A stretch of DNA of 64,000 nt from Providencia vermicola (GCF_010748935.1 NZ_CP048796.1:1925001-1989000), one strand, 5' to 3'; shown: positions 1 through 7,016, counted from the first letter of the stretch. The notes: a model not told the origin generated them from the letters alone. Made by a program: numbers and translations.

Positions 1-1
1 A

Positions 2-70
2 GTCGTAAAGGGTGGACGCTTCGAAATTGAAATTCGTGCGCTTTCAATTCCTAGTGACAAACGGGGATAA
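2..70 (+). CDS. C-terminal end of a phage early gene (partial)
   Basis: The frame starting at base 2 is open from the window edge to a TAA at 68-70, giving a 22-residue tail that ends GGRFEIEIRALSIPSDKRG. The stop is followed within 3 bases by the ATG of the next small frame, and a GGGGA ribosome site for that frame lies inside this tail. This tight packing suggests a real coding end. The product cannot be recognised from this fragment. Confidence 0.4.
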   Translation, partial: VVKGGRFEIEIRALSIPSDKRG

Positions 71-72
71 AT

Positions 73-150
73 ATGTATTCTAATAGACTGTATGTTAATC
101 CAGTGATATGCGGACATTGGGTTAATGAAGTAAAACAACTTGTGGAGTAA
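73..150 (+). CDS. Candidate 25-residue phage peptide
   Basis: ATG at 73 opens a 25-codon frame (MYSNRLYVNP...) ending at TAA 148-150. A GGGGA ribosome site sits 5 bases before the ATG. The frame exactly fills the space between the preceding partial gene and the KilA-N gene, whose own GGAG site overlaps the end of this frame. No family is recognised. The evidence is spacing and translation signals only, so it could be leader sequence without a functional product. Confidence 0.4.
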   Translation: MYSNRLYVNPVICGHWVNEVKQLVE

Positions 151-156
151 TACATC

Positions 157-963
157 ATGAACCAATTGGTTATTGATGGCGTTAGCGTACGCCAAGATTT
201 TAATGGTCGTTTTTGTTTGAATGATTTACACCGCGCATCTGGTGGTGAAAATAAGCACAAGCCGAGCTATTTCCTGAATAACGAGCAAACAAAGGCACTG
301 ATAAGTGAATTATTATTCGATGGCGGAAATCCGGCATCGGAACAAAATCAGCCTGTTATATCCTTCAAAGGAGGCGCTGTTCAGGGTTCTTATGCATGCA
401 AAGAGTTAATTTATGCATATGCAATGTGGATTAGCCCATCATTTAGCTTAAAAGTCATCCGTACGTTCGACGCAGTAGTACAGCAAAGAAGCCAAGCTCA
501 GTTAAGCGACAAGGTTCAAGCAGGTACTATTTTGCTAGAGTCGATGGCTAAAACCCTTAACTTATCTAATTCCTCTAAATTAGGTGGCTATCAAAAGCTT
601 CAACAAATGGCTGGCTTACCTAATCTATCTCCAAGCTATGCGATTGACGCACCAATCGATGCAGCCGACGGCTCAAGCCGTGCGACGCACTCACTAACTG
701 AATTAATCCGTAAAAACAACTTAAATATAACCGCACAAGCTGCCTTTAAGCGTCTGGCTGAACTAGGTTTAGTTGAAAGATTATCTCGCCCTAGCACCAA
801 GGCAGCTAATAAGACTAAACAATTTTGGTCTATTACGGCTAAAGGGCTTATTTACGGAAAGAATATCACTAGCCCAAGTAACCCAAGAGAAACTCAACCC
901 CACTTTTTTGATAGTAAAAGCGCTGATCTCATCAAGTTAATGGTGGTAGGGAGCGCTGCATGA
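157..963 (+). CDS. KilA-N domain phage regulator/antirepressor
   Basis: 268 residues. Residues 1 to about 110 carry a KilA-N DNA-binding domain: an N-terminal strand pair (VRQDFNGRFCLNDLHRASGG), the PSYFLNN segment, and the characteristic YACKELIYAYAMWISPSFSLKVIRTFD region at about 78-105. The C-terminal part, about 165-255, looks like a winged-helix domain found in other enterobacterial prophage regulators. KilA-N proteins of this layout are usually antirepressors or regulators in the region between replication genes and Q. It overlaps the next gene by 4 bases (ATGA), so the two are probably translationally coupled. The start is supported by GTGGAG at 142-147. The domain call is firm; the exact regulatory role is inferred. 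Confidence 0.8.
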   Translation: MNQLVIDGVSVRQDFNGRFCLNDLHRASGGENKHKPSYFLNNEQTKALISELLFDGGNPASEQNQPVISFKGGAVQGSYACKELIYAYAMWISPSFSLKVIRTFDAVVQQRSQAQLSDKVQAGTILLESMAKTLNLSNSSKLGGYQKLQQMAGLPNLSPSYAIDAPIDAADGSSRATHSLTELIRKNNLNITAQAAFKRLAELGLVERLSRPSTKAANKTKQFWSITAKGLIYGKNITSPSNPRETQPHFFDSKSADLIKLMVVGSAA

Positions 964-1928
964 TAAGCAGTTGGATCCTCCCTGCGACTATTGTGCCTGA
1001 TATGGGGATTGTGATGTTTAAGCCTGGTGTAAATCAATTATCTGACTTCAAAGGTTTAATGCAGATATCACCAGTGCTAAGCGAATCGAACAAATCAGGC
1101 AAGGTCACACATAAACAAGCTTTACTTGATGACAAGCGATTACTCCCATTTTTTAGAAATAGAGATGTATTCGCTAAAGCTGGTGGAATAGAGGCATTAA
1201 AAGGGCGTATTAAACAGAACATTAATTATTGCCAAATCCATGACGATAGTGATGACTATCATCATCATGAGCTAACAATAACGAAGATCGGTAATCATTA
1301 TGTTCGTACATGTTGGTCACATGACAATCAATTACGTGAAAATCCCGCTCTTTATAATGCGTCATCAATAGCGAAGGATAATTACTATCAAAATATACTG
1401 TGGGCAGTCGGTGAGGGATTATGTTACCCGAAAGGCACCCCTCTATCGTTGGGTGACTTGTTCACATGGACTGTTCAGCATCAAATTTCACATTTATTGC
1501 CCGACGAAATATTAAAGCGGTTGCTGGGCGTTAGTGCTCCACCTCTTCACGATGGCCCAACGTTCACGCCTCAAGGCGTGGCGATGGAAAAAGCTAAACT
1601 GGCGTTGAAAATAGACCCTGATCCACCAGCACTGTATTTAAAAAATCCTAAACGGCATCGATGGGAAAATAAAAATCTGCTCCAAATTATTAAAAAGCTG
1701 CCTTGCTGTGCGTGTGGTAACCCTGCCGATGATGCACATCACATCGTCGGATACGGCCTGAGCGGTATGGGTACAAAAGCCCATGATTTTTATGTTATCC
1801 CTTTATGCCGTGGTCATCATGATGAATTGCACAGGGATCCGCATAAGTGGGAACAAAAATACGGCTATCAATTAGATTTTCATCGTCAGTGCTTTGACCG
1901 TCTTTTCGGTCTAGGCGTTTTTGGTTAA
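960..1928 (+). CDS. DUF968 family HNH-like phage protein
   Basis: 322 residues. The C-terminal third has a treble-clef/HNH-type metal site: CCACGNPADDAHHIVG at about 246-261, then PLCRGHHDELH at about 285-295. This is the DUF968 signature seen in lambdoid prophages just upstream of Q, where such proteins are thought to be nucleases linked to recombination. The N-terminal two thirds (about 1-200) has no feature I recognise beyond similarity to other DUF968 proteins. The start ATG overlaps the stop of the KilA-N gene (ATGA) and the Q gene begins 31 bases after the stop. Nuclease activity is inferred from the metal-binding motif alone. Confidence 0.8.
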   Translation: MISSWILPATIVPDMGIVMFKPGVNQLSDFKGLMQISPVLSESNKSGKVTHKQALLDDKRLLPFFRNRDVFAKAGGIEALKGRIKQNINYCQIHDDSDDYHHHELTITKIGNHYVRTCWSHDNQLRENPALYNASSIAKDNYYQNILWAVGEGLCYPKGTPLSLGDLFTWTVQHQISHLLPDEILKRLLGVSAPPLHDGPTFTPQGVAMEKAKLALKIDPDPPALYLKNPKRHRWENKNLLQIIKKLPCCACGNPADDAHHIVGYGLSGMGTKAHDFYVIPLCRGHHDELHRDPHKWEQKYGYQLDFHRQCFDRLFGLGVFG

Positions 1929-1958
1929 TGCGTTGTGCGGAACGCAGTGGGGGATTAC

Positions 1959-2615
1959 ATGGCTATTTATTCACATGATTTAGAATATTTAAGTATCAAA
2001 GCTTATGATGCAGTAAATAGTTGCGTTGGTACAACGAAAGGGCAACTAGAAGCATTTGAGGGGTTTGGTTTGACTGATACTAAAACGACACCAAGAGTTA
2101 GAGCAAGAAACCTAGAATTAAACGGCCGTCTTGTTTGCCGAGATACAGACCCCGTTTATGCATTAGAAACCAGAAGCAATAGAACACCAAGGCCAATGAT
2201 TGATCCTCATACATTTGAAATGAGTTCATGGAGAAGAGCTATAAATGCACTAAGTGATGAGCACCGATCATGGATTATGTATAGATATGGTAATGACTTA
2301 AACTTCGAACATCAGGTGAATATTTGTAAATACATCTGGTGTGAATTTAATGAATATGCAGCTGCGTATAATTTAAGCAGTAAAGTTAAGGGACGTCTAA
2401 AGGCATTGATTTGGTTATCAGTACAAGAATATGAGGCTGAAAATTATTCACAAACCAAACTTGCTGAATTGGCTGGCGTGAGTCGATATAACTGGAATAA
2501 AACCTATCATCTCCACTGGATCAAGATGTTATATATTTGTGGCAATCTGGATGAGAACTCACTTTTTTTAATGAGAAATAAAAGGCAAGAACAGAAAAGC
2601 AAAAATGAAGTGTAA
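1959..2615 (+). CDS. Q: Late antiterminator Q
   Basis: About 218 residues from the preferred ATG at 1959. The frame can be extended upstream to a GTG at 1935, but a TGGGGGA ribosome site stands 6 bases before 1959. The body, SSWRRAINALSDEHRSW... through AELAGVSRYNWNKTYHLHW, matches the phage 82-type Q antiterminator family, with a C-terminal helix-turn-helix-like segment at about residues 165-190. Q binds DNA at the late promoter, joins RNA polymerase paused just downstream, and makes it ignore terminators. The gene sits immediately before a promoter/leader/terminator arrangement (2792-2910) that fits pR'-tR', and before lysis and morphogenesis genes, as Q does in lambda. Confidence 0.85.
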   Translation: MAIYSHDLEYLSIKAYDAVNSCVGTTKGQLEAFEGFGLTDTKTTPRVRARNLELNGRLVCRDTDPVYALETRSNRTPRPMIDPHTFEMSSWRRAINALSDEHRSWIMYRYGNDLNFEHQVNICKYIWCEFNEYAAAYNLSSKVKGRLKALIWLSVQEYEAENYSQTKLAELAGVSRYNWNKTYHLHWIKMLYICGNLDENSLFLMRNKRQEQKSKNEV

Positions 2616-2682
2616 AACTTGCAAAAGTTAACAAAATGAGCCATATTTAAGGCTAATTTGGTATGTTGCCAAAATTGTTTAT

Positions 2683-2706
2683 AACCTCGCTATGCGGGGT
2701 TTTTTT
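2683..2706 (+). terminator. Rho-independent terminator after Q
   Basis: An 8-bp stem (AACCTCGC / GCGGGGTT, one G-U pair) with a TAT loop, followed by seven T residues. It ends the early transcript that includes Q. Confidence 0.85.
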
Positions 2707-2791
2707 ACGCCCAAACTAAACATAAGACTTGCTGTTACGTTTGGTCAGAGTTACATGTGTAGTTATGCACAATAACTGAACAAGCAGAGAC

Positions 2792-2819
2792 TTGAAAAAG
2801 CAAATACCATCCCTATATA
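2792..2819 (+). promoter_or_regulatory. Candidate late promoter pR'
   Basis: TTGAAA at 2792-2797 and TATATA at 2814-2819 are separated by 16 bases. The position just after Q and just before a terminated short transcript is that of the late promoter pR' in lambdoid phages. The Q-binding element would be expected in or next to the spacer. Consensus matching was by eye. Confidence 0.55.
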
Positions 2820-2825
2820 GGAGTT

Positions 2826-2910
2826 ACACCGCATTTCACTCAATCGTGGCGTCCCATACTAGGTAAATTTGGATTGCGGTGTATACCCGTCAGCAATGGC
2901 GGGTTTTTTA
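2826..2910 (+). ncRNA. Candidate late leader RNA (lambda 6S-like)
   Basis: Predicted transcript of about 85 nt from the candidate pR' to the terminator at 2885-2910. Its first bases, TACACCGCA (2825-2833), pair perfectly with TGCGGTGTA at 2875-2883, so the RNA would fold into a closed domain directly followed by the terminator hairpin. In lambda the corresponding short RNA between pR' and tR' is made when Q is absent. The structure is visible in sequence; its expression is inferred. Confidence 0.5.
2885..2910 (+). terminator. Rho-independent terminator, candidate tR'
   Basis: ACCCGTCA / TGGCGGGT stem (one G-U pair) closed by a GCAA tetraloop and followed by six T residues. It would stop late transcription unless Q has modified the polymerase. 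Confidence 0.8.
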
Positions 2911-2920
2911 TTATACGCAT

Positions 2921-2948
2921 TTGCATTATCAGGGCTGTAGTCTATATT
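2921..2948 (+). promoter_or_regulatory. Second candidate promoter downstream of tR'
   Basis: TTGCAT at 2921-2926 and TATATT at 2943-2948 with a 16-base spacer. It begins right after the previous terminator and is itself followed by another terminator at 2990-3026, so it could make a second RNA of about 70 nt. Identified by eye only. Confidence 0.35.
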
Positions 2949-2989
2949 GATAGAGTGAATCTAATAAAAGTAAGTGAACTCATTTGTTT

Positions 2990-3026
2990 GCCCGTCGATA
3001 GTGCTGTGCTATTTGCGGGCTTTTTT
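2990..3026 (+). terminator. Rho-independent terminator
   Basis: GCCCG (2990-2994) pairs with CGGGC (3016-3020), with an inner ATAG/CTAT stem, followed by TTTTTT. It is the third terminator between Q and the accessory genes. Confidence 0.7.
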
Positions 3027-3043
3027 GCTTTCTGGAGGTTTGT

Positions 3044-3088
3044 ATGCCTGATGAATTTGAAGGCTTTGACGAGCATCCTGATTTTTAA
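3044..3088 (+). CDS. Candidate 14-residue peptide with strong ribosome site
   Basis: CTGGAGGTTTGT precedes an ATG at 3044. The frame reads MPDEFEGFDEHPDF and stops at 3086-3088. The Shine-Dalgarno sequence is among the best in this region, but the peptide is tiny and very acidic and no family is known to me. A short inverted repeat (CTCCC/GGGAG) follows directly. It may be a decayed or leader frame. The rest of 2616-3232 holds no convincing gene. Confidence 0.25.
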   Translation: MPDEFEGFDEHPDF

Positions 3089-3156
3089 TTCCTCCCAATT
3101 CGAGGGAGTAACTTATTGATATTGTTCCGATGCCGGATTTCCGACAACGACAATTC

Positions 3157-3207
3157 AACTTGTAAGTAATCCTTACAAGTTCAACTATCCGGAAATTCCG
3201 GATAGTT
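3157..3207. repeat. Two adjacent perfect inverted repeats
   Basis: The first has 10-bp arms (AACTTGTAAG / CTTACAAGTT, 3157-3181). The second has 12-bp arms (AACTATCCGGAA / TTCCGGATAGTT, 3183-3207) around a single A. They lie one base apart, 3' of the reverse-strand gene at 3233-4030 and facing the late transcript. They probably act as terminators for the reverse gene, though no strong T-run follows on the minus strand. Confidence 0.6.
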
Positions 3208-3232
3208 TCTTCTAGCTACTGTGAGTAATTAG

Positions 3233-4030
3233 CTATGGTGCAATATTTGATAAATAAAACTCATTTGTATTCAAGTTAATAAAGTCTTTTTGGGGAAGAT
3301 AGATTCGTCCATTATCATGAATGATGAATTTATATCTATATTCCATTTCATCTTTGAATTTTGATGGTTTATAAAAGTCCATATTTGCTATTAAATCAAT
3401 AAACTCCTCATATGATGGAAGGTTGTTTTGGGTTATATGTAGCACTCGGTCGATGTATTTTATTGGTCGATGTTCGAGGTTAACTGAAAAACCGAATTCA
3501 GACAGTGATCCATTCCTAGCGGGAAAGAAGTTAAAATCAGCTAATTTTAACTGTTCAAGCATTAATTGGGCCGTTTTAATACCGAATTGTTCAATCTTAT
3601 CATTTGATATTTTCCAGTGGTCATTATAGCCACTAAAAGATGGCGGTTTCACTGGATTCATTGAACAACAAAAGATGTAACTATCAAGCCCAGAACGCTC
3701 TATAGTTACTTTTGCTGATTTAAATTTAACTTCGTGAGCCATCACATGATCGATTTCAACCTTATCACCATGCATGGAAACTGATCCGTTGAAGCGAGGT
3801 ATCGGTTCTGAAGTATCCCCAAATCCAATTATCGACTGGAAAAATAAGTTTGCAATTTTTGTTGGAAGGATTATCCCATCAGAAAAATCAATTTGAATGG
3901 TGAAAGTGCCTTCTTTTTCATCTCGAAGTGAATCATTTTCAATTTTTCTAAAATGGTGAAGAGCTCCGAGACGCAACGTTGAGCCTGACATTACATTGTA
4001 TTTTTTATCGCAGTATTTAAACAATTCCAT
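3233..4030 (-). CDS. Prophage accessory protein, unknown function
   Basis: 265 residues from the ATG at 4030, which has AGGA six bases upstream on the minus strand. The frame can be extended to TTG at 4096, but nothing supports that start. The protein begins MELFKYCDKKYN and continues with LRLGALHHFRKIEN and a DEKEG segment. This layout reminds me of DUF2971-like proteins, but I cannot assign it. No signal peptide or membrane segment is visible. It is the only reverse-strand gene in the prophage part of the window, is AT-rich, has its own transcription unit, and lies in the post-Q accessory slot where lambdoid phages carry genes expressed from the lysogen. Superinfection exclusion or defence is a possible but unproven role. 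Confidence 0.65.
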   Translation of the reverse strand: MELFKYCDKKYNVMSGSTLRLGALHHFRKIENDSLRDEKEGTFTIQIDFSDGIILPTKIANLFFQSIIGFGDTSEPIPRFNGSVSMHGDKVEIDHVMAHEVKFKSAKVTIERSGLDSYIFCCSMNPVKPPSFSGYNDHWKISNDKIEQFGIKTAQLMLEQLKLADFNFFPARNGSLSEFGFSVNLEHRPIKYIDRVLHITQNNLPSYEEFIDLIANMDFYKPSKFKDEMEYRYKFIIHDNGRIYLPQKDFINLNTNEFYLSNIAP

Positions 4031-4207
4031 TTCTAATCCTACTTTAGAATAAAGAGATATCATTTCATATGATAATAAAAGTTCAAGTGTTACCAATGAA
4101 ATGTTAGATAAGTAAGCCAGATAGCCTCAATATATTAGCCTAACTTACTTATTTGCAGTAAATTTACATGGCTGATATTCAGCTTAAAATTACTGCATGA
4201 GGTATAT

Positions 4208-4528
4208 ATGAAAGATGGGATTTACTACGTTACTTTTCGAAGTAACATGCAAGATTTTGGGAATGGAACGGTAGTTGTTCGAAATCATGAAGTTAATGGC
4301 GGCGATTTTGTGTATTCATACAAAGGTCGAGTATTAGCAAATGATGTTATTTTGCAATTAGAGCAACATGACAAGTCAGTAACCTCTGTATTTGGTGATA
4401 TTGGCAATTTTACCCTTGGCTTATTTACATTAACCACTCCTACTGGCTACATACTGAGAGGTGGCGTTCAGGGGATGCCAGAAACTATGATTGAAGTTGA
4501 AGCAAAGTTTATCGGGGATTTATATTAA
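4208..4528 (+). CDS. GrlR-like regulatory protein
   Basis: 106 residues. The opening MKDGIYYVTFRSN...GNGTVVVRNHEVNGGD and the close MIEVEAKFIG match the GrlR fold family. In LEE-bearing E. coli, GrlR binds and inactivates the activator GrlA of the type III secretion locus (family knowledge). The beta-rich sequence with conserved NGGD at about residues 30-33 and FVYSYKGRV fits that lipocalin-like barrel. Here it stands alone in the prophage with no GrlA-like gene nearby. It has its own terminator at 4547-4572 and lies back to back with the reverse-strand unknown gene, so both could be expressed in the lysogen. Its partner is unknown. Confidence 0.72.
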   Translation: MKDGIYYVTFRSNMQDFGNGTVVVRNHEVNGGDFVYSYKGRVLANDVILQLEQHDKSVTSVFGDIGNFTLGLFTLTTPTGYILRGGVQGMPETMIEVEAKFIGDLY

Positions 4529-4546
4529 GGCATCTCGATAAATGAC

Positions 4547-4572
4547 AAGGTCACTTAGGTGGCCTTTTTTAT
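4547..4572 (+). terminator. Rho-independent terminator after GrlR-like gene
   Basis: AAGGTCAC (4547-4554) pairs with GTGGCCTT (4559-4566) through a TTAG loop, one G-U pair, followed by T-rich sequence. Confidence 0.75.
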
Positions 4573-4582
4573 TGGAGATAAT

Positions 4583-4717
4583 ATGAAAAATATATTTATT
4601 AATCTATGTATTAAATTGTCTGGTAAGACTAAAGAACAGTTAAGTTTAGCCTGGTCATTTCATTACTTTCTAACCCGCTCAAAATACAAAGCCTATTGGC
4701 GAGCTGTATTTCATTAA
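4583..4717 (+). CDS. Small 44-residue basic phage protein
   Basis: ATG at 4583 with TGGAGA 5 bases upstream opens a 44-codon frame, MKNIFINLCIKLSGKTKEQ... ending ...KYKAYWRAVFH. It is basic and aromatic-rich with a possible amphipathic N-terminus. It lies between the GrlR-like gene's terminator and the lysis cassette. Small proteins of this kind are common beside phage holins but I do not recognise this one. Confidence 0.5.
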   Translation: MKNIFINLCIKLSGKTKEQLSLAWSFHYFLTRSKYKAYWRAVFH

Positions 4718-4836
4718 CTTATCGAAAACCTCATGCAGAGAAATCGATAGCTGCGCATAAGGCGGAGTTGCGCCCGTCACTTATTCAGTTCTAGCTGCTA
4801 TTGCTGGTGGCTTTCAATTAACTAAGAGAAACACAA

Positions 4837-5250
4837 ATGAGCACATCATTAGGTATCACCCTCGGTGCTGCTGGCGGTGGCGCTATGGGCGGTCTCCTTG
4901 TGGGTGCCGACTATGGTGTAGTTCTTGGGGCGATTATTGGTGCCTCAGCTTCCGTTATTGCATCAAAAGACAATAACCGACGAAAAATCTTACATTTCAT
5001 TCTTGCACTTGGTGCAGGGATATTAATCGCTAAAGAAGCCTCAGATGTTATTGCACAGATATGGAATTGGGATATTAGCCCTAAGATAACGGCGATTGCT
5101 ATTTCAGCACTATTGATTCCCGTTCTCGTCTTAATGGCAAACAAGGATAATTTGAGAAAGCTATTTAGCCGGATCATGACATCGATAGATAAGAACTTCA
5201 GCACCATCACTCAAGCGATAAAAGACTGGCGCAATAAAGGAGGTTCCTAA
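4837..5250 (+). CDS. Phage membrane protein of lysis cassette
   Basis: 137 residues with about four hydrophobic stretches. Glycine-rich segments at 5-25 and 27-45 are followed by a hydrophobic segment at about 53-66 and a long one at about 85-103. The tail is charged (KLFSRIMTSIDKN...). The glycine-alanine-rich N-terminus and position directly before a holin-like gene suggest a holin or antiholin-type role. Its stop codon overlaps the start of the next gene by one base (TAATGG), so the two are coupled. The lysis role is inferred from position and membrane topology, not from family recognition. Confidence 0.6.
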   Translation: MSTSLGITLGAAGGGAMGGLLVGADYGVVLGAIIGASASVIASKDNNRRKILHFILALGAGILIAKEASDVIAQIWNWDISPKITAIAISALLIPVLVLMANKDNLRKLFSRIMTSIDKNFSTITQAIKDWRNKGGS

Positions 5251-5606
5251 TGGAAAACCTTCTCTTATTTGGTAATGACATCATTAGTTGGTGTAAACAG
5301 AATCCACTCGGGGCTACTGACATACTGTTTATGACAGGCTCAGCAGTCACTGTGTTTCTTTGTCGCTATAAAAAGTTTCGTGATTCTATTGTGGGTACAG
5401 CGCTATTTATTTGCTGGATCTACAAGATCTATGAAACAACCGTTGGTGACCGAGTGTCAGCACCATCGGATGTCTTATTTAACGGTGTTATGTTTCTGGT
5501 GATCTTCTCGGCGGGTGGAAACATCATGTCAGTTGTTGTTATCCGTCATTTCTTCGAAAAACTAAAATCACTCTGGCTGCTTATTAAGCGGCCTTTTCTT
5601 CGTTAA
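5250..5606 (+). CDS. Phage holin (superfamily III-like)
   Basis: 118 residues with three predicted membrane segments, at about 23-38, 48-62 and 76-95, and a basic C-terminus. Size, topology and position right before the endolysin fit a holin of the phage holin family 3 type. Holins form the timed inner-membrane lesion that releases the endolysin. Translation starts at the ATG overlapping the previous stop; an AAGGAGG site lies just upstream. Confidence 0.72.
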   Translation: MENLLLFGNDIISWCKQNPLGATDILFMTGSAVTVFLCRYKKFRDSIVGTALFICWIYKIYETTVGDRVSAPSDVLFNGVMFLVIFSAGGNIMSVVVIRHFFEKLKSLWLLIKRPFLR

Positions 5607-5615
5607 GGCGGCTAT

Positions 5616-6044
5616 ATGAATAATCAGCAACGAAAAATCGCACGAGGCGAACGCAACAATAACCCAGGCAATATTGATTATAACCCAGCGAATAAATGGC
5701 AAGGGCAATTACCACATGATCCTGCTATAGAAAAACGCTTTTGTCGTTTTGTCTCAGCTGAATATGGCATTCGAGCTATCTATAAATTACTGCAAACTTA
5801 CCAGCGTAAATATGGACTGAATTCTGTATCAGCAATCATTAACAAGTACGCGCCCCCGATTGAAAACAATACTTCCAGTTATATTAATCGTGCGGCTACT
5901 TCTATCGGTGTCGGAATCAATGATCACATCAATACTACTGATAAGAAAACAGGCATTGCATTAGCAACGGCAATTGTCAGTGTTGAATTGGGTTATCAGC
6001 CCTACAGCGAGGCTACGTTCGAAAAAGCGTGGAGCTTGTTGTGA
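5616..6044 (+). CDS. Phage endolysin (lysozyme-like, RGxRNNNPGNI type)
   Basis: 142 residues, no signal peptide. The N-terminal signature RGERNNNPGNIDYNPANKW and the later YAPPIENNTSSYINRAA belong to a family of phage lysozyme-like or structural proteins that cleave peptidoglycan. Its position between the holin and the spanin pair makes the endolysin role very likely. The glutamate in ERNNN or ENNT is a plausible catalytic residue but I cannot fix it. An AAGGCGG-type ribosome site stands before the ATG, and the stop overlaps the GTG start of Rz (GTGA). Confidence 0.8.
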   Translation: MNNQQRKIARGERNNNPGNIDYNPANKWQGQLPHDPAIEKRFCRFVSAEYGIRAIYKLLQTYQRKYGLNSVSAIINKYAPPIENNTSSYINRAATSIGVGINDHINTTDKKTGIALATAIVSVELGYQPYSEATFEKAWSLL

Positions 6045-6421
6045 ACTGGAAAATGCAAGTTTTTACATTAGTTGGTGTGATGATCCTCGGCGGTGTCCTT
6101 AATTGGACTATTACTGAGAATCAGAAACTAACAAGTGAAAACAAATCGCTAAACAGCAAACTATCGACAAGTCAGCTATTGAACAGAGTAACTCAATCAG
6201 CAATTACTCTTCACTATCAAACATCACTCGACAACATCAAAGCAAAGCAATTTGAGGACTCAGAACATGTCAAAGTTAAGACTGTTATCAAAACAGCACT
6301 CAAAGACAATGAGTGCGCTAATACTGCTGTTCCCAATGATGTTGTTAGTGAGTTGCGGAGCTACAAAAGAGAAATTGATTCCCGTTCAGCCGGTTCCATT
6401 GCCCCCACATCTAACCGCTGA
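6041..6421 (+). CDS. Rz-like inner membrane spanin
   Basis: About 126 residues from a GTG at 6041, chosen because GGAG lies 6 bases upstream inside the endolysin end; the frame is open from 6029. One N-terminal membrane anchor (VFTLVGVMILGGVLNWTI, about residues 7-24) is followed by a periplasmic helical domain (NQKLTSENKSLNSKLS...) likely to form a coiled coil. This is the standard layout of the i-spanin, which with the o-spanin fuses the inner and outer membranes in the last step of lysis. The o-spanin gene starts inside it in the +1 frame. Confidence 0.82.
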   Translation: MNWKMQVFTLVGVMILGGVLNWTITENQKLTSENKSLNSKLSTSQLLNRVTQSAITLHYQTSLDNIKAKQFEDSEHVKVKTVIKTALKDNECANTAVPNDVVSELRSYKREIDSRSAGSIAPTSNR

Positions 6422-6560
6422 TTGTGAGCAACCTGATATCCCAGAAAAAATGGACTGGAAAGATATGTCACAGTTGCTAGTAGATGCGATGAATTCAATT
6501 GCAAAGTGCAATTTAGATAAGAAAGCCATTCGAGAGATTGAGGCAGAAAGAGCAAGATAA
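6267..6560 (+). CDS. Rz1-like outer membrane spanin lipoprotein
   Basis: 97 residues from ATG 6267, with GAGGA 8-9 bases upstream. A basic N-terminus and hydrophobic stretch end in the lipobox LLVSC, so the lipidated cysteine is residue 30. The mature part contains the proline-rich VQPVPLPPH typical of o-spanins. It starts within Rz in another frame and runs 139 bases beyond it, an overlapped rather than fully embedded arrangement. Its cysteines and C-terminal helix (DMSQLLVDAMNSIAKC) are available for contact with Rz. Confidence 0.85.
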   Translation: MSKLRLLSKQHSKTMSALILLFPMMLLVSCGATKEKLIPVQPVPLPPHLTADCEQPDIPEKMDWKDMSQLLVDAMNSIAKCNLDKKAIREIEAERAR

Positions 6561-6623
6561 TTTAAGATAATCTAGTTAGTAGCATATATACTGTATTTAA
6601 TTGTTATTCATTTGAGAGTATAT

Positions 6624-6881
6624 ATGCGTGATACTTTAGTTTTTATTTTTGTTCTATTTGCCTGTGTAGTACTGATTCGGCATCAAATAAAATCCAAGGT
6701 TACATATAAACATTTTTTGTTGTTTTTTATTTTAATATCAGCAGCAATGATTACCTATATAGCAGATGCCATGTATATGTGGATAAAGTTTGACCTTCCT
6801 TTGGATTACTGGTTAGTTCTTACTTTATCTGCCGTGCTTATAACTTCAGTATTTTCTCTCATCAGGATACTTAAAGATTGA
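6624..6881 (+). CDS. Small phage membrane protein, unknown
   Basis: About 85 residues from ATG 6624 (GAGAG upstream; the frame extends to a TTG at 6612). Three hydrophobic segments are visible: VFIFVLFACVVLI, FLLFFILISAAMITYIA and WLVLTLSAVLITSVF. It follows the spanins in an AT-rich stretch. It may be accessory cargo or part of the lysis region; no family is recognised. Confidence 0.5.
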   Translation: MRDTLVFIFVLFACVVLIRHQIKSKVTYKHFLLFFILISAAMITYIADAMYMWIKFDLPLDYWLVLTLSAVLITSVFSLIRILKD

Positions 6882-7016
6882 TTTTATTTAATTCTACAAA
6901 TGCTATTCATTGAGTGGCATTGATAGAGTTTTATATTTAGCGAATAGTTTTAGGTCTTAAAATTTACGGGGGTTTAATCACTCACCTCGCAAACAGTTAG
7001 AATAATATTCCAAATA

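Noticed and set aside
2874..3119. 81-residue plus-strand frame after Q
   Set aside because: It runs through two terminators and a promoter-like sequence and has no ribosome site. The hairpins explain the region better.
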